Below, one piece after another: positions 9,550-18,513 of a stretch of 64,000 bases of DNA; the stretch's first letter is position 1, and every line of letters begins with the position of its first letter. The DNA lies in NCBI RefSeq assembly GCF_900187285.1, contig NZ_LT906470.1, forward strand, positions 1,977,291 to 2,041,290. The letters run 5' to 3'. Source of the DNA: Veillonella rodentium (GTDB lineage: Bacteria > Bacillota > Negativicutes > Veillonellales > Veillonellaceae). The notes under the pieces were generated by a model. That model saw only the letters and a list, made by a program, of their open reading frames with translations, searched no databases and was not told the DNA's origin. The position numbers and the translations under genes were made by a program.

Positions 9550-10908
9550 CTACAGCTGCCGCTTCAATTCCAATAAGCTTATACCCAAAGCCTCGGCCGC
9601 CGTTACAAGATCATCATACTCATACTTAATCGATGTCCCGTCAGCCCCATAGGCCTTTTTATACCTGATAACCTGCCCCTTATGCGTGATAGAACCGGAC
9701 TCTCTATGTAAAATGTGTCGTTCCTTTCTCTGAAAGCGGAGCCCCAGCGTTGTGGTATGTTTCAACAACAACTGTTCTATCTCAGCGCGATGTTCCTCAT
9801 GACATAACACGGTAATCATCGTGCCGGGACGCTGCTTTTTCATCATAACGGATGTAGTAAAGACATCGAGCGCCGAAGATGTTATCAGTTTCTCCACCGC
9901 ATATCCGATTTCCTCCGCCGTCATATCATCAATATTACATTGAATCTCTATGATTTCATCATCCTTATAGAGGGCATCGGTCACATCGCGTGCATTCCTC
10001 CGCTCAGAATTCTCAATGGAATGTCCAGCCGTATCTTCTTTCAATGTAATCGTATCCACAAAGGCGCGTACACAGTTAGGTCGATTATATGGCTTCGTTC
10101 CGAATCCATACGACACAGATTCAACGCGCATCACGGGCATCGGTCCGAAATCCGTTCCAAAATATCGCAATAGCGCAACCCCTGTAGGCGTACAAAGTTC
10201 GCCTTCCACCTGATAATCCGTATAACACGGCAAGCCTTGTAACAGTTTCATCGTGGCCGGCGCCGGTACATTCAATGTGCCGTGAGCACAATGCACCGTA
10301 CCATATCCCATATGAATGGGCGACACCATAATCCGGTCGAACGCAAGATAATACAATACATAACATACCGCCACCACATCGGCGATGGCATCATAGGCAC
10401 CGACCTCATGAAAGTGAATCATATTCACATCTGTCCCGTGTACCTCAGCCTCCGCATCGGCAATTAACCGATACACCGCCAAAGCATCGAGTTTTACCTC
10501 ATCCGGTAAGGACAAGCCATTAATAATTTTCTGAACATCCAACAATGTATGATGAGAATGTGAGTGATGGAGATGTAAGTGATGATAATCCTGTTCATGA
10601 TGCTGCTGACTATCATGTCGCTCATGGCCATAAGCCTGCTGATCATGATTGTGCTGACTATAATTATGATGATCACGATGATCAGAAATTATATCTTCAT
10701 CCTCTATATGACCGTCGACGGCAACCGTACAATGATACCCCTGTAAATCGCATTCTTCCTTCGGTTCCAATCGATAAGTCACCTTGGGGATGCCGACAGT
10801 ATTTAATCTTTCAATCCATCGAAAAGGATCGTCCGTCAGTCCCAATACAGTCGCCGTCAGCATATCCCCGGCGACCCCCATCTGACAGTCTAAAAATAAC
10901 CGCTTCAT
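9550..10908 (-). CDS. larC: Nickel-pincer cofactor biosynthesis protein LarC (nickel insertase)
   Basis: A 452-residue LarC/DUF111 protein (MKRLFLDCQMGVAGDMLTA, then HFHEVGAYDAIADVV, YGTVHCAHGTLNVPAPAT, VEGELCTPTGVALL and a C-terminal IQCNIDDMTAEEIGYAVEKL domain). LarC is the CTP-dependent cyclometallase that inserts nickel into the pyridinium dithiocarboxylate pincer used by LarA. The gene is one uninterrupted frame, unlike the split larC1/larC2 of Lactobacillus plantarum. Residues ~75-122 form an insertion extremely rich in histidine, probably a nickel-binding or storage loop. It is last in a larE-larB-larC run; 31 bp separate it from larB. Confidence 0.95.
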   Translation of the reverse strand: MKRLFLDCQMGVAGDMLTATVLGLTDDPFRWIERLNTVGIPKVTYRLEPKEECDLQGYHCTVAVDGHIEDEDIISDHRDHHNYSQHNHDQQAYGHERHDSQQHHEQDYHHLHLHHSHSHHTLLDVQKIINGLSLPDEVKLDALAVYRLIADAEAEVHGTDVNMIHFHEVGAYDAIADVVAVCYVLYYLAFDRIMVSPIHMGYGTVHCAHGTLNVPAPATMKLLQGLPCYTDYQVEGELCTPTGVALLRYFGTDFGPMPVMRVESVSYGFGTKPYNRPNCVRAFVDTITLKEDTAGHSIENSERRNARDVTDALYKDDEIIEIQCNIDDMTAEEIGYAVEKLITSSALDVFTTSVMMKKQRPGTMITVLCHEEHRAEIEQLLLKHTTTLGLRFQRKERHILHRESGSITHKGQVIRYKKAYGADGTSIKYEYDDLVTAAEALGISLLELKRQL

Positions 10909-10939
10909 TATCGTTACCCTTTACTCATAACCCATGCAA

Positions 10940-11722
10940 TCACTCGCTTTCACCGATATGGTTAATCATATTCGCCATATATGCGGCGCCGAATCCGTTG
11001 TCGATGTTTACCACGGAAATGCCGCTGGCACAGGAATTAAGCATGGACAACAGCGCCGTTACACCGCCGAAAGCCGTCCCGTAGCCGACACTGGTAGGCA
11101 CGGCAATCACCGGAACATCCACGAGCCCGCCTACAACACTGGCAAGAGCGCCCTCCATTCCGGCGATAACGACGATAACCTTAGCACTCATCAGCTCATC
11201 CAGATGATGAAGGAGACGATGAATACCGGCCACGCCCACATCATAGATGCGATGTACCGAATTTCCATAAAATTCCGCCGTCAGAGCACATTCCTCCGCC
11301 ACATTACAGTCGCTGGTACCGCCCGTCACAACCGCAATATGACTGCTTGTCTTTTCAACGGGCATATCACCGACGATGCCGATACGTCCGGCCTCATAAT
11401 AATGTAGAGATACATGCGTTTGCATGATCTGTGATATCTGCGTTTGAACGGCCTGTGCCATCGCTTTCGGCAATCGTGTCACCAATATGTTATCGATTCC
11501 GTTGGCTTTCATGGATTGGATAATGCCGACAACTTGTTCAACGGTTTTACCTTCACCGTAAATAACCTCGGGTACACCTTGGCGCACGGTGCGATGCAGA
11601 TCCACATGAGCATAGCCCAGATCCTGAAACGGCGCCTGCTTCAAGGTCAGCAATGCCGTATCGATATCGACAGTTCCATTTTTAACAGCCTCTAACAAAG
11701 TACGTACATCCTGACTCATCAT
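10940..11722 (-). CDS. larB: LarB, pyridinium-3,5-biscarboxylate mononucleotide synthase
   Basis: A 260-residue protein of the AIR-carboxylase-like LarB family. The C-terminal half has the conserved PurE-like segments GGTSDCNVAEECALTAEF, GVAGIHRLLHH, VVIAGMEGALASVVGGLVDVPVIAVPTSVGYG and NSCASGISVVNIDNGFGAAY. LarB carboxylates and hydrolyses nicotinic acid adenine dinucleotide to start nickel-pincer synthesis. The ATG overlaps the larE stop (ATGA), indicating translational coupling. The length is normal for the family. Confidence 0.95.
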   Translation of the reverse strand: MMSQDVRTLLEAVKNGTVDIDTALLTLKQAPFQDLGYAHVDLHRTVRQGVPEVIYGEGKTVEQVVGIIQSMKANGIDNILVTRLPKAMAQAVQTQISQIMQTHVSLHYYEAGRIGIVGDMPVEKTSSHIAVVTGGTSDCNVAEECALTAEFYGNSVHRIYDVGVAGIHRLLHHLDELMSAKVIVVIAGMEGALASVVGGLVDVPVIAVPTSVGYGTAFGGVTALLSMLNSCASGISVVNIDNGFGAAYMANMINHIGESE

Positions 11723-12462
11723 CGCACCTCTAAATCCAATAACACCGCATCAAACAAAGGACTCAACTGTTTTATTATGAGCTCCCTATATTGCAATACG
11801 TTTTCCAACTGCGATTGAGGCACCTGAATTTTAGCTATATTGCCAAGTAATCGTACGCGAAAATCGGAAAATCCCAACGAAAAAAGATATCCCTCCGCCT
11901 CTTCCACTTTGCGAAGTCCATCCCTTGTAATCCTCTGCCCCGCAGGAAATCGCGTAGCAAGGCACGCATACGCCGGTTTATTCCACGTAAACAACCCCGC
12001 CTCACGCGATGCGTTTCGAATCATGGACTTTGTCAGCCCGCACGTCCTAAGAGGAGAATGTATGTGGAGTTCCTGAATCGCCTTCATGCCCGGACGATCA
12101 TCATACTCATCGCTCGCATTGGTGCCGTCCGCCACATAGTGAAAGCCGTCATGATTCGCCGCCTCGATAATTGCATTAAATACATGCTGTTTACAGTAAT
12201 AACAGCGATTATCCGGATTGGCGACAATCCTTTCATCCCTCAACGGGTCAACTGTTATTTCCTGTACCGAAACGCCCAGAGACGCGGCCAAACGCAATGC
12301 ATCGGCCCTTTCAAAATCCGGAACGAACGGAGATTTCACAAAATAGGGCTGCACCGTAAGGCCCGCTTTCACAGCCGCATATAACAGATACGATGAATCG
12401 ACACCGCCGGAGAATGCGATGGCTAAACGCTCAAAGCGTTTTAAATAATCAACCAGCTCCAT
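11719..12462 (-). CDS. larE: LarE, ATP-dependent pincer-cofactor sulfur transferase
   Basis: A 247-residue PP-loop ATPase: the SGGVDSS pyrophosphatase motif lies at about residues 18-24. LarE adenylates the biscarboxylate intermediate and adds sulfur. Three cysteines sit where Fe-S type LarE proteins carry a cluster: NRCYYCK near residue 90 and AYACLATRFP near residue 162; single-cysteine LarE enzymes instead sacrifice that residue. This suggests a cluster-dependent, catalytic version, by comparison only. The chosen start is ATG 12462: GAGGAGG lies 6 bp upstream, while the earlier in-frame TTG and ATG overlap that site. The stop overlaps larB. Confidence 0.93.
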   Translation of the reverse strand: MELVDYLKRFERLAIAFSGGVDSSYLLYAAVKAGLTVQPYFVKSPFVPDFERADALRLAASLGVSVQEITVDPLRDERIVANPDNRCYYCKQHVFNAIIEAANHDGFHYVADGTNASDEYDDRPGMKAIQELHIHSPLRTCGLTKSMIRNASREAGLFTWNKPAYACLATRFPAGQRITRDGLRKVEEAEGYLFSLGFSDFRVRLLGNIAKIQVPQSQLENVLQYRELIIKQLSPLFDAVLLDLEVR

Positions 12463-12654
12463 CGACATCCTCCTCAAACTGTACAGATTCCAACATACGA
12501 AATAATCTATGATTCATACTGAACTTTGCACCTGTAACGTAGATACTCTACCTGTATCATAGATACTCTGTATAAGATACACTTAGCCTCAGTAACCTCA
12601 GTATAAGATAATCTTTAGCCTCAATTAAAACAAATTTCTAAACCTGAATGATTT

Positions 12655-13929
12655 CTACTCTACAATAACCGTGGTTCCGTTCGGAATAATCGTAATCGAT
12701 GCATCCTCGCCTTTAATTCCTCTCGCAATGGATACCGCTTCATCCAGCGTGGAAGCCGGTATCATATGCATATCCCGTATCACCTGATGATCACAGTCGG
12801 TCGTCACCACGATAACGGAATAATGATTCAAAATTCTTGCAAGAATCTGAATTTTCCATTGATACGGCTTTGTCTCATTCCTTGGAACACCGTGAATATC
12901 ATCTAATATCTGCTGTGCACTGTCCATGCCCTTAATCGCATCATACAAAGCCTGTCCGCCATGTCCTTCTTTACAGGAAGCCGCCAGAATGATGACGCCC
13001 CCGTCATTACAGGATGCCTCGGCCGCTGTCATCCCCTTTACGGACTGATAAATATTCTGATCCGACGGATAGCCGCCGTTGCTGGTAATGACGATATCCG
13101 CAGGGATGCGCTTCACCGACGATAAAGAACGGATAAATTCATACCCTTCTTTGTGGGCATCTACGCAATCACCGGCAACAGCTTTGATGATTTCCTTTTT
13201 TCTGTCGATGACAACATTGAGAATAAACTGTAAATCCGCTTTTCTAGCGGCATACAGCATGTCTTTATGAATCGGATTTTCATCGATGATACCGGTCCGC
13301 GAAAATTCACTTTCAATAAATTCGGCACAATGATTGGCAAGAACAGTCACCTTAGATGCCACACCGGGCAGTACCGATTTACGTCCGCCGGAAAATCCCG
13401 CAAAGAAATGAGGATTGATGAGCCCTTCCGCAATCAATAACTCCGTCTCTACAGCCAATCTGTTGATAATACATTTGCCCCCTGACGGTAATGTACCGAT
13501 TTCAACCATGTTCGCATCATCCTCGGAATCATGATTGATCAACGTCTCATGATTAACGATATCCTCGCCGAAACGGGCGACCATCTCCTCATGAGTCATG
13601 GGCCTGTGAAAGCCTGTGGCAATCAGAATCGTAATATCAATCGCGGGATTCACAGCGCGGATACGGCGAAGCAAAATAGGCAATGTCACCTTGCTTGGCA
13701 TCGGCCGCGTATGGTCACTCGTGATAATCACCATATTCTTCTTACCTTTTACCAATATTTCCAACGGAGGACTGTTGACAGGATGGTCCAAAGCATACTC
13801 TACCGACTCGCTCTGACTCAACTCAGCCTGATACGAAGCCGCATTTGACTCCAACACGCCCGAAACGAAACGCTCATCAAGAGACACATCCAGCTTTTTA
13901 TAATCATAAGGAAAAGTATACGTTTTCAT
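12655..13929 (-). CDS. larA: Lactate racemase LarA, paralogue 1
   Basis: A 424-residue LarA protein. Counted from the ATG at 13929, the residues known from Lactobacillus LarA sit at the same numbers: His108 (TGFHRP), His174 (PHFFAG), Lys184 (GGRKSVLPG, which anchors the pincer) and His200 (ANHCAEF, nickel ligand). It interconverts L- and D-lactate in the cytoplasm, or possibly another 2-hydroxy acid, since LarA paralogues differ in substrate. The start has GGAGGG 6 bp upstream; a longer frame exists but has no ribosome site. It precedes larE by about 190 bp on the same strand. Confidence 0.9.
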   Translation of the reverse strand: MKTYTFPYDYKKLDVSLDERFVSGVLESNAASYQAELSQSESVEYALDHPVNSPPLEILVKGKKNMVIITSDHTRPMPSKVTLPILLRRIRAVNPAIDITILIATGFHRPMTHEEMVARFGEDIVNHETLINHDSEDDANMVEIGTLPSGGKCIINRLAVETELLIAEGLINPHFFAGFSGGRKSVLPGVASKVTVLANHCAEFIESEFSRTGIIDENPIHKDMLYAARKADLQFILNVVIDRKKEIIKAVAGDCVDAHKEGYEFIRSLSSVKRIPADIVITSNGGYPSDQNIYQSVKGMTAAEASCNDGGVIILAASCKEGHGGQALYDAIKGMDSAQQILDDIHGVPRNETKPYQWKIQILARILNHYSVIVVTTDCDHQVIRDMHMIPASTLDEAVSIARGIKGEDASITIIPNGTTVIVE

Positions 13930-14054
13930 GATTAACCCTCCGTAGCCGCCAGAACTCATATATATGTTAAGTATAGCACCGAACCGTATAATCAATCTAT
14001 AAAATCCACGTGAAATCAAACAGCTTTGGAGGCCCTCTTAGTTTCATGCGAGAA

Positions 14055-14116
14055 GAGGCGCCATTAGAAACATCAGCAATCGTTTTTGTAAACAGTATTG
14101 AGACAATTGGCGCCTC
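14055..14116. terminator. Hairpin beyond the ClC-channel gene
   Basis: GAGGCGCCA (14055-14063) pairs perfectly with TGGCGCCTC (14108-14116) around a 44-nt interior. It lies next to the nested element at 14118-14250 and may be a second terminator or part of a larger folded 3' end. Confidence 0.45.
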
Positions 14117-14117
14117 T

Positions 14118-14250
14118 GTAGCCGAAGTTTTATAAGTAAATAAAATACACCGGCAGGAAAACGACTTAGCGCCGCAAGGGGTGGCTTTGGAGGCTTTCCT
14201 GCCGGTGTATTTTCAATATATTAAGTTCATATCAATAAAACTTCGGCTAC
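14118..14250. repeat. Class I hairpin element with an extra outer inverted repeat (copy a)
   Basis: Outer inverted repeat of 16 bp, perfect (14118-14133 with 14235-14250, starting GTAGCCGAAG). Nested within it is a 19-bp perfect stem (14142-14160 with 14195-14213) with A-run and T-run ends. The 34-nt tip at 14161-14194 begins ACGACTTAGCGC and ends TTTGGAGGC, the conserved tip of class I elements. It is directly downstream of the minus-strand ClC gene, so it probably acts as its terminator. Confidence 0.75.
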
Positions 14251-14261
14251 AGCCAACAGCA

Positions 14262-15809
14262 TTACATACTGGATGCAAAAAACGATTTAGCCTCCTTGAG
14301 GCGCCCTCGTTCGCATGAAACCTGCAATTCATCACCGGCCTCAATCACCACATCCCGCAACGGCACGATATATGTCCCGTTTCGTCTGATGCTGACGATC
14401 AAAGTCCCGTCAGGCACACCCAGATCCTGCAGTTGTTTGCCAATATACGGTGCCACCACAGGCACCTTCGTCTGAAAGAAGGTTTGCACCGCTTCCAGAT
14501 TGCTTTGTCCGCTCATAGCCCGCAATAAGGAGTCGTAAATTGGCGGTTCTTTCAACAGTTCCGCTACCAAATAGGCAACAATGGTCACGATACCGATGGC
14601 ATAAATATTTGAAAAGCTGTTCGTCATTTCAAGAACCAGCAGGATTGCTAAAATCGGAGTTCGCATTGCCGCCGCCAGCATACCGCCCATTGCACAAATG
14701 ACGAACTGCGGCACAAACTCACCGGAAATAAGATGCAGTGACGACAGGAGGCTTTCACAAAAGGCACCGGTCGCCGCACCGATAACGAGCATGGGCAAAA
14801 AGATGCCCCCCTGCGCACCGCTGCCATAGCAGAACGTGGTCAACAAAATCTTGCCCGCGACGATGCCCGCAAGGAGCCACACCCCATGCGACTGAAATGC
14901 CAAATGCCCCACCAGATCATTGCCGCCGCCCAACAACAGCTGCGAATCAAATCCGATAGCCGCCACGGCGACAAATGTAATGACTAATTTCAAAAATCGG
15001 GAACATTCGAGCCAATCAAAGAACCTTTTAAACGCGAAAATCATACGGCAGAAAAAAACGCCGCACAATCCGGTGAACACGCCCACACCGAGAAGAGACG
15101 GGAAATACTCCAGAGGCATCCCCGTCGTCACGGAAAAGCCCAGCGCCGGCTCGAGGCCGAAAATACTGACCGTAATGTAATTGGAAATCAACGCCGCCAC
15201 AAAGGTAGGAATGACGAGGTACGGATAAAAACTCTTATGCACCTCTTCAAAAACGAACATCGCCCCCGACACGGGAGCGCTGAAGGCGGCGGTCAAACCG
15301 GCCGCAGCACCGGCGGAGGTAAGTATACGCTGTTCCCGTAGGCCCGAATTCATCCAGTAAGACACGATTTTACCGGCGGAGCCGCCGATTTGTACGGCCG
15401 GGCCTTCCCGTCCCACTGAAAACCCCGCAAAGCCCGTCAGCACGCCGCCAATCATCTTGGATACGAACGTACGATACGGCTTCATATCGAACAAACCCAG
15501 CATTTCCCCTTCGATTTGAGGAATGCCGGATCCGCCAGACAACGGCGCCCACTGTAGCAGGCGGTCCACGATAAAGGCAAATAGAATCATCCCTGCGAGC
15601 CAAATTAACGCCCATTCAAGGGAAATTCCATCCATCAGCCCCCACCGCACATGCTCCGATTCGAGGATCAGATAGCGATATGTGGCGCCGCCGAACCCTG
15701 CGATGACACCGACCAAGGCGCCTTTCAGAATCAATTCGGATAACAGAATACGATTCATGGACATATCCGCTAAGGTGGAACTGCGTTTATTCAATTTCCA
15801 TAATTTCAT
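14262..15809 (-). CDS. ClC-family chloride channel/transporter with C-terminal TrkA-C domain
   Basis: About 515 residues. The ClC core has the selectivity motifs GSGIPQ (in LSGGSGIPQIEGE), GREGP (in SVGREGPAVQIGGSAG) and GGIFLP (in GAQGGIFLPML), within roughly 17 membrane helices. Residues ~440-515 form a cytoplasmic TrkA-C-like domain (VVAPYIGKQLQDLGVPDGTLIVSIRRNGTYIVP) that probably senses ligand or voltage. ClC proteins exchange chloride for protons or conduct fluoride or chloride. The selected ATG at 15809 has GGAGGG 7 bp upstream; the upstream extension in the same frame lacks a ribosome site. It lies between the two larA genes. Confidence 0.9.
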   Translation of the reverse strand: MKLWKLNKRSSTLADMSMNRILLSELILKGALVGVIAGFGGATYRYLILESEHVRWGLMDGISLEWALIWLAGMILFAFIVDRLLQWAPLSGGSGIPQIEGEMLGLFDMKPYRTFVSKMIGGVLTGFAGFSVGREGPAVQIGGSAGKIVSYWMNSGLREQRILTSAGAAAGLTAAFSAPVSGAMFVFEEVHKSFYPYLVIPTFVAALISNYITVSIFGLEPALGFSVTTGMPLEYFPSLLGVGVFTGLCGVFFCRMIFAFKRFFDWLECSRFLKLVITFVAVAAIGFDSQLLLGGGNDLVGHLAFQSHGVWLLAGIVAGKILLTTFCYGSGAQGGIFLPMLVIGAATGAFCESLLSSLHLISGEFVPQFVICAMGGMLAAAMRTPILAILLVLEMTNSFSNIYAIGIVTIVAYLVAELLKEPPIYDSLLRAMSGQSNLEAVQTFFQTKVPVVAPYIGKQLQDLGVPDGTLIVSIRRNGTYIVPLRDVVIEAGDELQVSCERGRLKEAKSFFASSM

Positions 15810-16146
15810 ACTATGTCCCTCCGCCTCGAACCGTTTCGGTCCGCACGCTCCATACAGATTAATACTATGCCGCATTATAATACCTTACTGTATTTATAGC
15901 ATATATTTATAACGACCTGAAAATAACTGAATCTCTCAATTTATATTAAATGCATATATATTAGTTATATTCATAATTAGTATACTTGTCCGTATTCACT
16001 TTTTCAAGAATATTGATTGTAAAAATATATCTACGAACTTGTACACTTGTGATAGATTTTTGTCCTCTTTAAGCGGATTTTCATTTCTATAGAATATACT
16101 GAAGGTATATCGTTCTGTAGTTTGATATACGTAAGGAGCAACACCA
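15810..16146. other. Divergent promoter region between the ClC channel and larA paralogue 2
   Basis: AT-rich intergenic stretch driving two divergent genes. A TATAGAAT-like -10 candidate occurs near 16090 for larA paralogue 2, but no convincing -35 partner is visible. No other gene or repeat is seen. Confidence 0.5.
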
Positions 16147-17424
16147 ATGAAAACGTTTCACCTTCCCTATTCTAAAAGCACCGTTGATATTCAGATTCCA
16201 GAAACACAAATTGCAGGCGTACTGGAATCCAGGGCACACTCATACAAACCTGAGCTTTCACAGGAAGAACTCGTCGAAGCCGCATTGGATCATCCTATAG
16301 GGGGTAAATCATTAGAAGAGTTGGTAAAGGGAAAATCAAATATGGTCATCATTACAAGCGACCATACGAGACCCGTTCCCAGCAAAGTCACGATGCCGAT
16401 TCTGTTACGCCGTATCCGCAGCGCAAATCCGTCCATAGACATCACGATTTTATTGGCAACAGGATTTCATAGACCGACCACAAAAGAGGAAATGATCGAT
16501 AAATTCGGTGAGGATATCGTGGCCCATGAAAAAATTGTAAATCATATTTCGGGAGATGCATCCCAAATGGTCAAAATCGGGGTTCTCCCATCCGGTGGCG
16601 ATTGTATTATCAATAAAATCGCCGTCGAAACGGAACTGTTAATCGCCGAAGGTTTCATTGAACCTCACTTCTTCGCAGGCTTCTCGGGCGGTCGTAAATC
16701 GGTACTCCCGGGCATAGCATCGGAGGTGACGGTCATGGCGAACCATTGTGCGGAGTTCATCAACAGCCCCTATGCACGAACCGGTATCATTGAAAACAAT
16801 CCGATTCATAAAGATATGGTCTATGCGGCGCGTACGGCTAAACTCGCCTTTATTTTAAATGTTGTTATCGATGCCGATAAACATATCATCAACGCCTTTG
16901 CGGGTGATATGGAGAAAGCTCACGAAAAAGGTTGTGCCTTTGTATCCGATTTAGCGAGTGTGAAAGCCGTACCTGCCGATATCGTTGTCACTACTAACGG
17001 CGGCTACCCGTTAGATCAAAATATTTACCAGTCCGTAAAAGGCATGACAGCGGCCGAAGCCACCTGTAAGAAAAACGGCGTCATTATCATACTTGCCGCA
17101 TGTAATGACGGTCATGGAGGGCAATCCTTATATGAAAATCTGAAAAATGCGACCACCCCGCGAGAATTGCTCGACAGAATCGCCAAAGTACCGCGGAATG
17201 AAACGATTCCCGATCAATGGGAAATGCAAATTCTGGCTAGAATCTTAGATCAGTTCACGGTTATTGTCGTAACAGATCAATGCGATCCTCAAATGTTGAC
17301 GGATATGCATTTAGAACACGCCTATAACTTTGACCAGGCGTTACAAACAGCAATGAAAAAGGTCGGTGAAGATGCCAAAATCACGGTTATCCCTGACGGT
17401 GTATCCGTAATCGTGAAACAATAA
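16147..17424 (+). CDS. larA: Lactate racemase LarA, paralogue 2
   Basis: A 425-residue LarA paralogue on the opposite strand to the lar genes. It closely resembles the one at 12655-13929 through most of its length and keeps all the functional residues: SDHTRP, TGFHRP, PHFFAGFSGGRKSVLPG and ANHCAEF. The ATG follows AAGGAGC. It is divergent from the ClC gene and converges on the truncated fucO gene, with which it may share the hairpin at 17572-17644. Substrate difference between the two LarA copies cannot be read from the sequence. Confidence 0.9.
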   Translation: MKTFHLPYSKSTVDIQIPETQIAGVLESRAHSYKPELSQEELVEAALDHPIGGKSLEELVKGKSNMVIITSDHTRPVPSKVTMPILLRRIRSANPSIDITILLATGFHRPTTKEEMIDKFGEDIVAHEKIVNHISGDASQMVKIGVLPSGGDCIINKIAVETELLIAEGFIEPHFFAGFSGGRKSVLPGIASEVTVMANHCAEFINSPYARTGIIENNPIHKDMVYAARTAKLAFILNVVIDADKHIINAFAGDMEKAHEKGCAFVSDLASVKAVPADIVVTTNGGYPLDQNIYQSVKGMTAAEATCKKNGVIIILAACNDGHGGQSLYENLKNATTPRELLDRIAKVPRNETIPDQWEMQILARILDQFTVIVVTDQCDPQMLTDMHLEHAYNFDQALQTAMKKVGEDAKITVIPDGVSVIVKQ

Positions 17425-17500
17425 CCCCCTTTTAAGGTTGTCCGCCACAATGACGCCTATAGAGACAAATCAGGATTCCTATAGTTAACATCTATACATT

Positions 17501-18388
17501 TCAAACAGTTCCATGTGAAAGCACTTTCACTCGAACTCCAGCCCATAAAGTATATATAACCACATAGAGAAAGGCTATACATAATCGCTCGGAACAGCCA
17601 TTTATTAAAGGTCCTGTTCCTGTAAATACGATTATGTATAGCCTTCTTTTACTAAATCTGCAGATTTCATTAAAACCTTCGTAATCACCGGCCACTGCGC
17701 TGCGTAACGAGCGACTGATAATTTCAATCGCTTTTAAATGGAGCATATCCGTCAATTCCCAAGCACCGCGCGTAATATAACCCTCGACGGCATGCACAAG
17801 CGCATCCATCCCTGTCGCGGCGCATAGACCGGTCGGCATCGATGCGGACATATCGGGATCCACGATGGCCACAATAGGAATATCATGCGGATCGACGCAG
17901 ACGAACTTGCGATTCTTTTCGACATCTGTAATGACATAGTTGATAGTCACCTCAGCCGCCGTACCGGACGTAGTCGTGACCGCGATAATCGGCAAGCAAG
18001 GATTCTTGGTAGGGGCCACACCTTCAAGACTGCGCACATCGGCAAACTCCGGATTCGTCATAATCGTAGCGATAGCCTTGCTCGTGTCGATAGGGCTGCC
18101 TCCGCCGACAGCGACGATAACATCTGCACCGGCCGCTTTACAGGCTTCGACACCGGCCTTTACGTTCTCAATGGTCGGATTCGGTTTGATACCGTCATAA
18201 ACGACATACTCGATTCCCGCCGCATCAAGCAAATCCGTTACCTTCGTCGCCACCTTGAACTCAAATAAATCAGGTGTGGATGTAACAAGAGCCTTCCTAA
18301 AATGACGATTCCTGATTTCATTGACGATTTCCTGAATCGCACCCTGCCCGAAATAGGACGTACCGTTTAATATCATTCTTTGAGCCAT
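17501..18388 (-). pseudogene. Truncated iron-containing alcohol dehydrogenase (FucO/lactaldehyde reductase type)
   Basis: The first ~240 residues match group III iron-dependent alcohol dehydrogenases: AVGGGSPIDTSKAIA (NAD site), TTSGTAAEVT, and the metal-site segment GMDALVHAVEGY with Asp and His ligands. The family is about 380 residues and needs two more histidine ligands further on; here homology stops near 17660 and the frame runs through the hairpin at 17572-17644 into unrelated sequence (SKRRLYIIVFTG...). The 3' third has therefore been lost and the product should be inactive. The preferred start is ATG 18388 with AGGAG 8 bp upstream. Confidence 0.82.
17572..17644. terminator. Two-tier hairpin inside the fucO remnant
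   Basis: AGGCTATACATAATCG (17572-17587) pairs perfectly with 17629-17644; inside, GGAACAG pairs with CTGTTCC. T-rich sequence follows on the plus side and A-rich sequence precedes, so it can terminate larA paralogue 2 and probably marks the deletion junction of fucO. Confidence 0.7.
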
Positions 18389-18417
18389 ATACATCACTCC
18401 TAACGTATATAAAAGAT

Positions 18418-18464
18418 AAAACCGACAGAGGATTACTATACTTAGTAATTCTCCATCGGTTATG
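18418..18464. terminator. Hairpin between the GH3 lipoprotein gene and the fucO remnant
   Basis: AACCGAC and GAGGATTACTA at 18420-18440 pair with TAGTAATTCTC and TCGGTT at 18446-18463. It separates the promoter side of fucO from the 3' end of the GH3 gene and could be a terminator or a dyad operator. Confidence 0.45.
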
Positions 18465-18513
18465 TAAACTCCTGTATATAATTTTCATCACGTACTATAG
18501 ATATGACACGAAC

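Noticed and set aside
12485..12640. Short repeats (ATAGATACTC, AGTATAAGATA) between larE and larA as a regulatory array
   Set aside because: Units are short, irregular and AT-rich; no consistent period or dyad was found.
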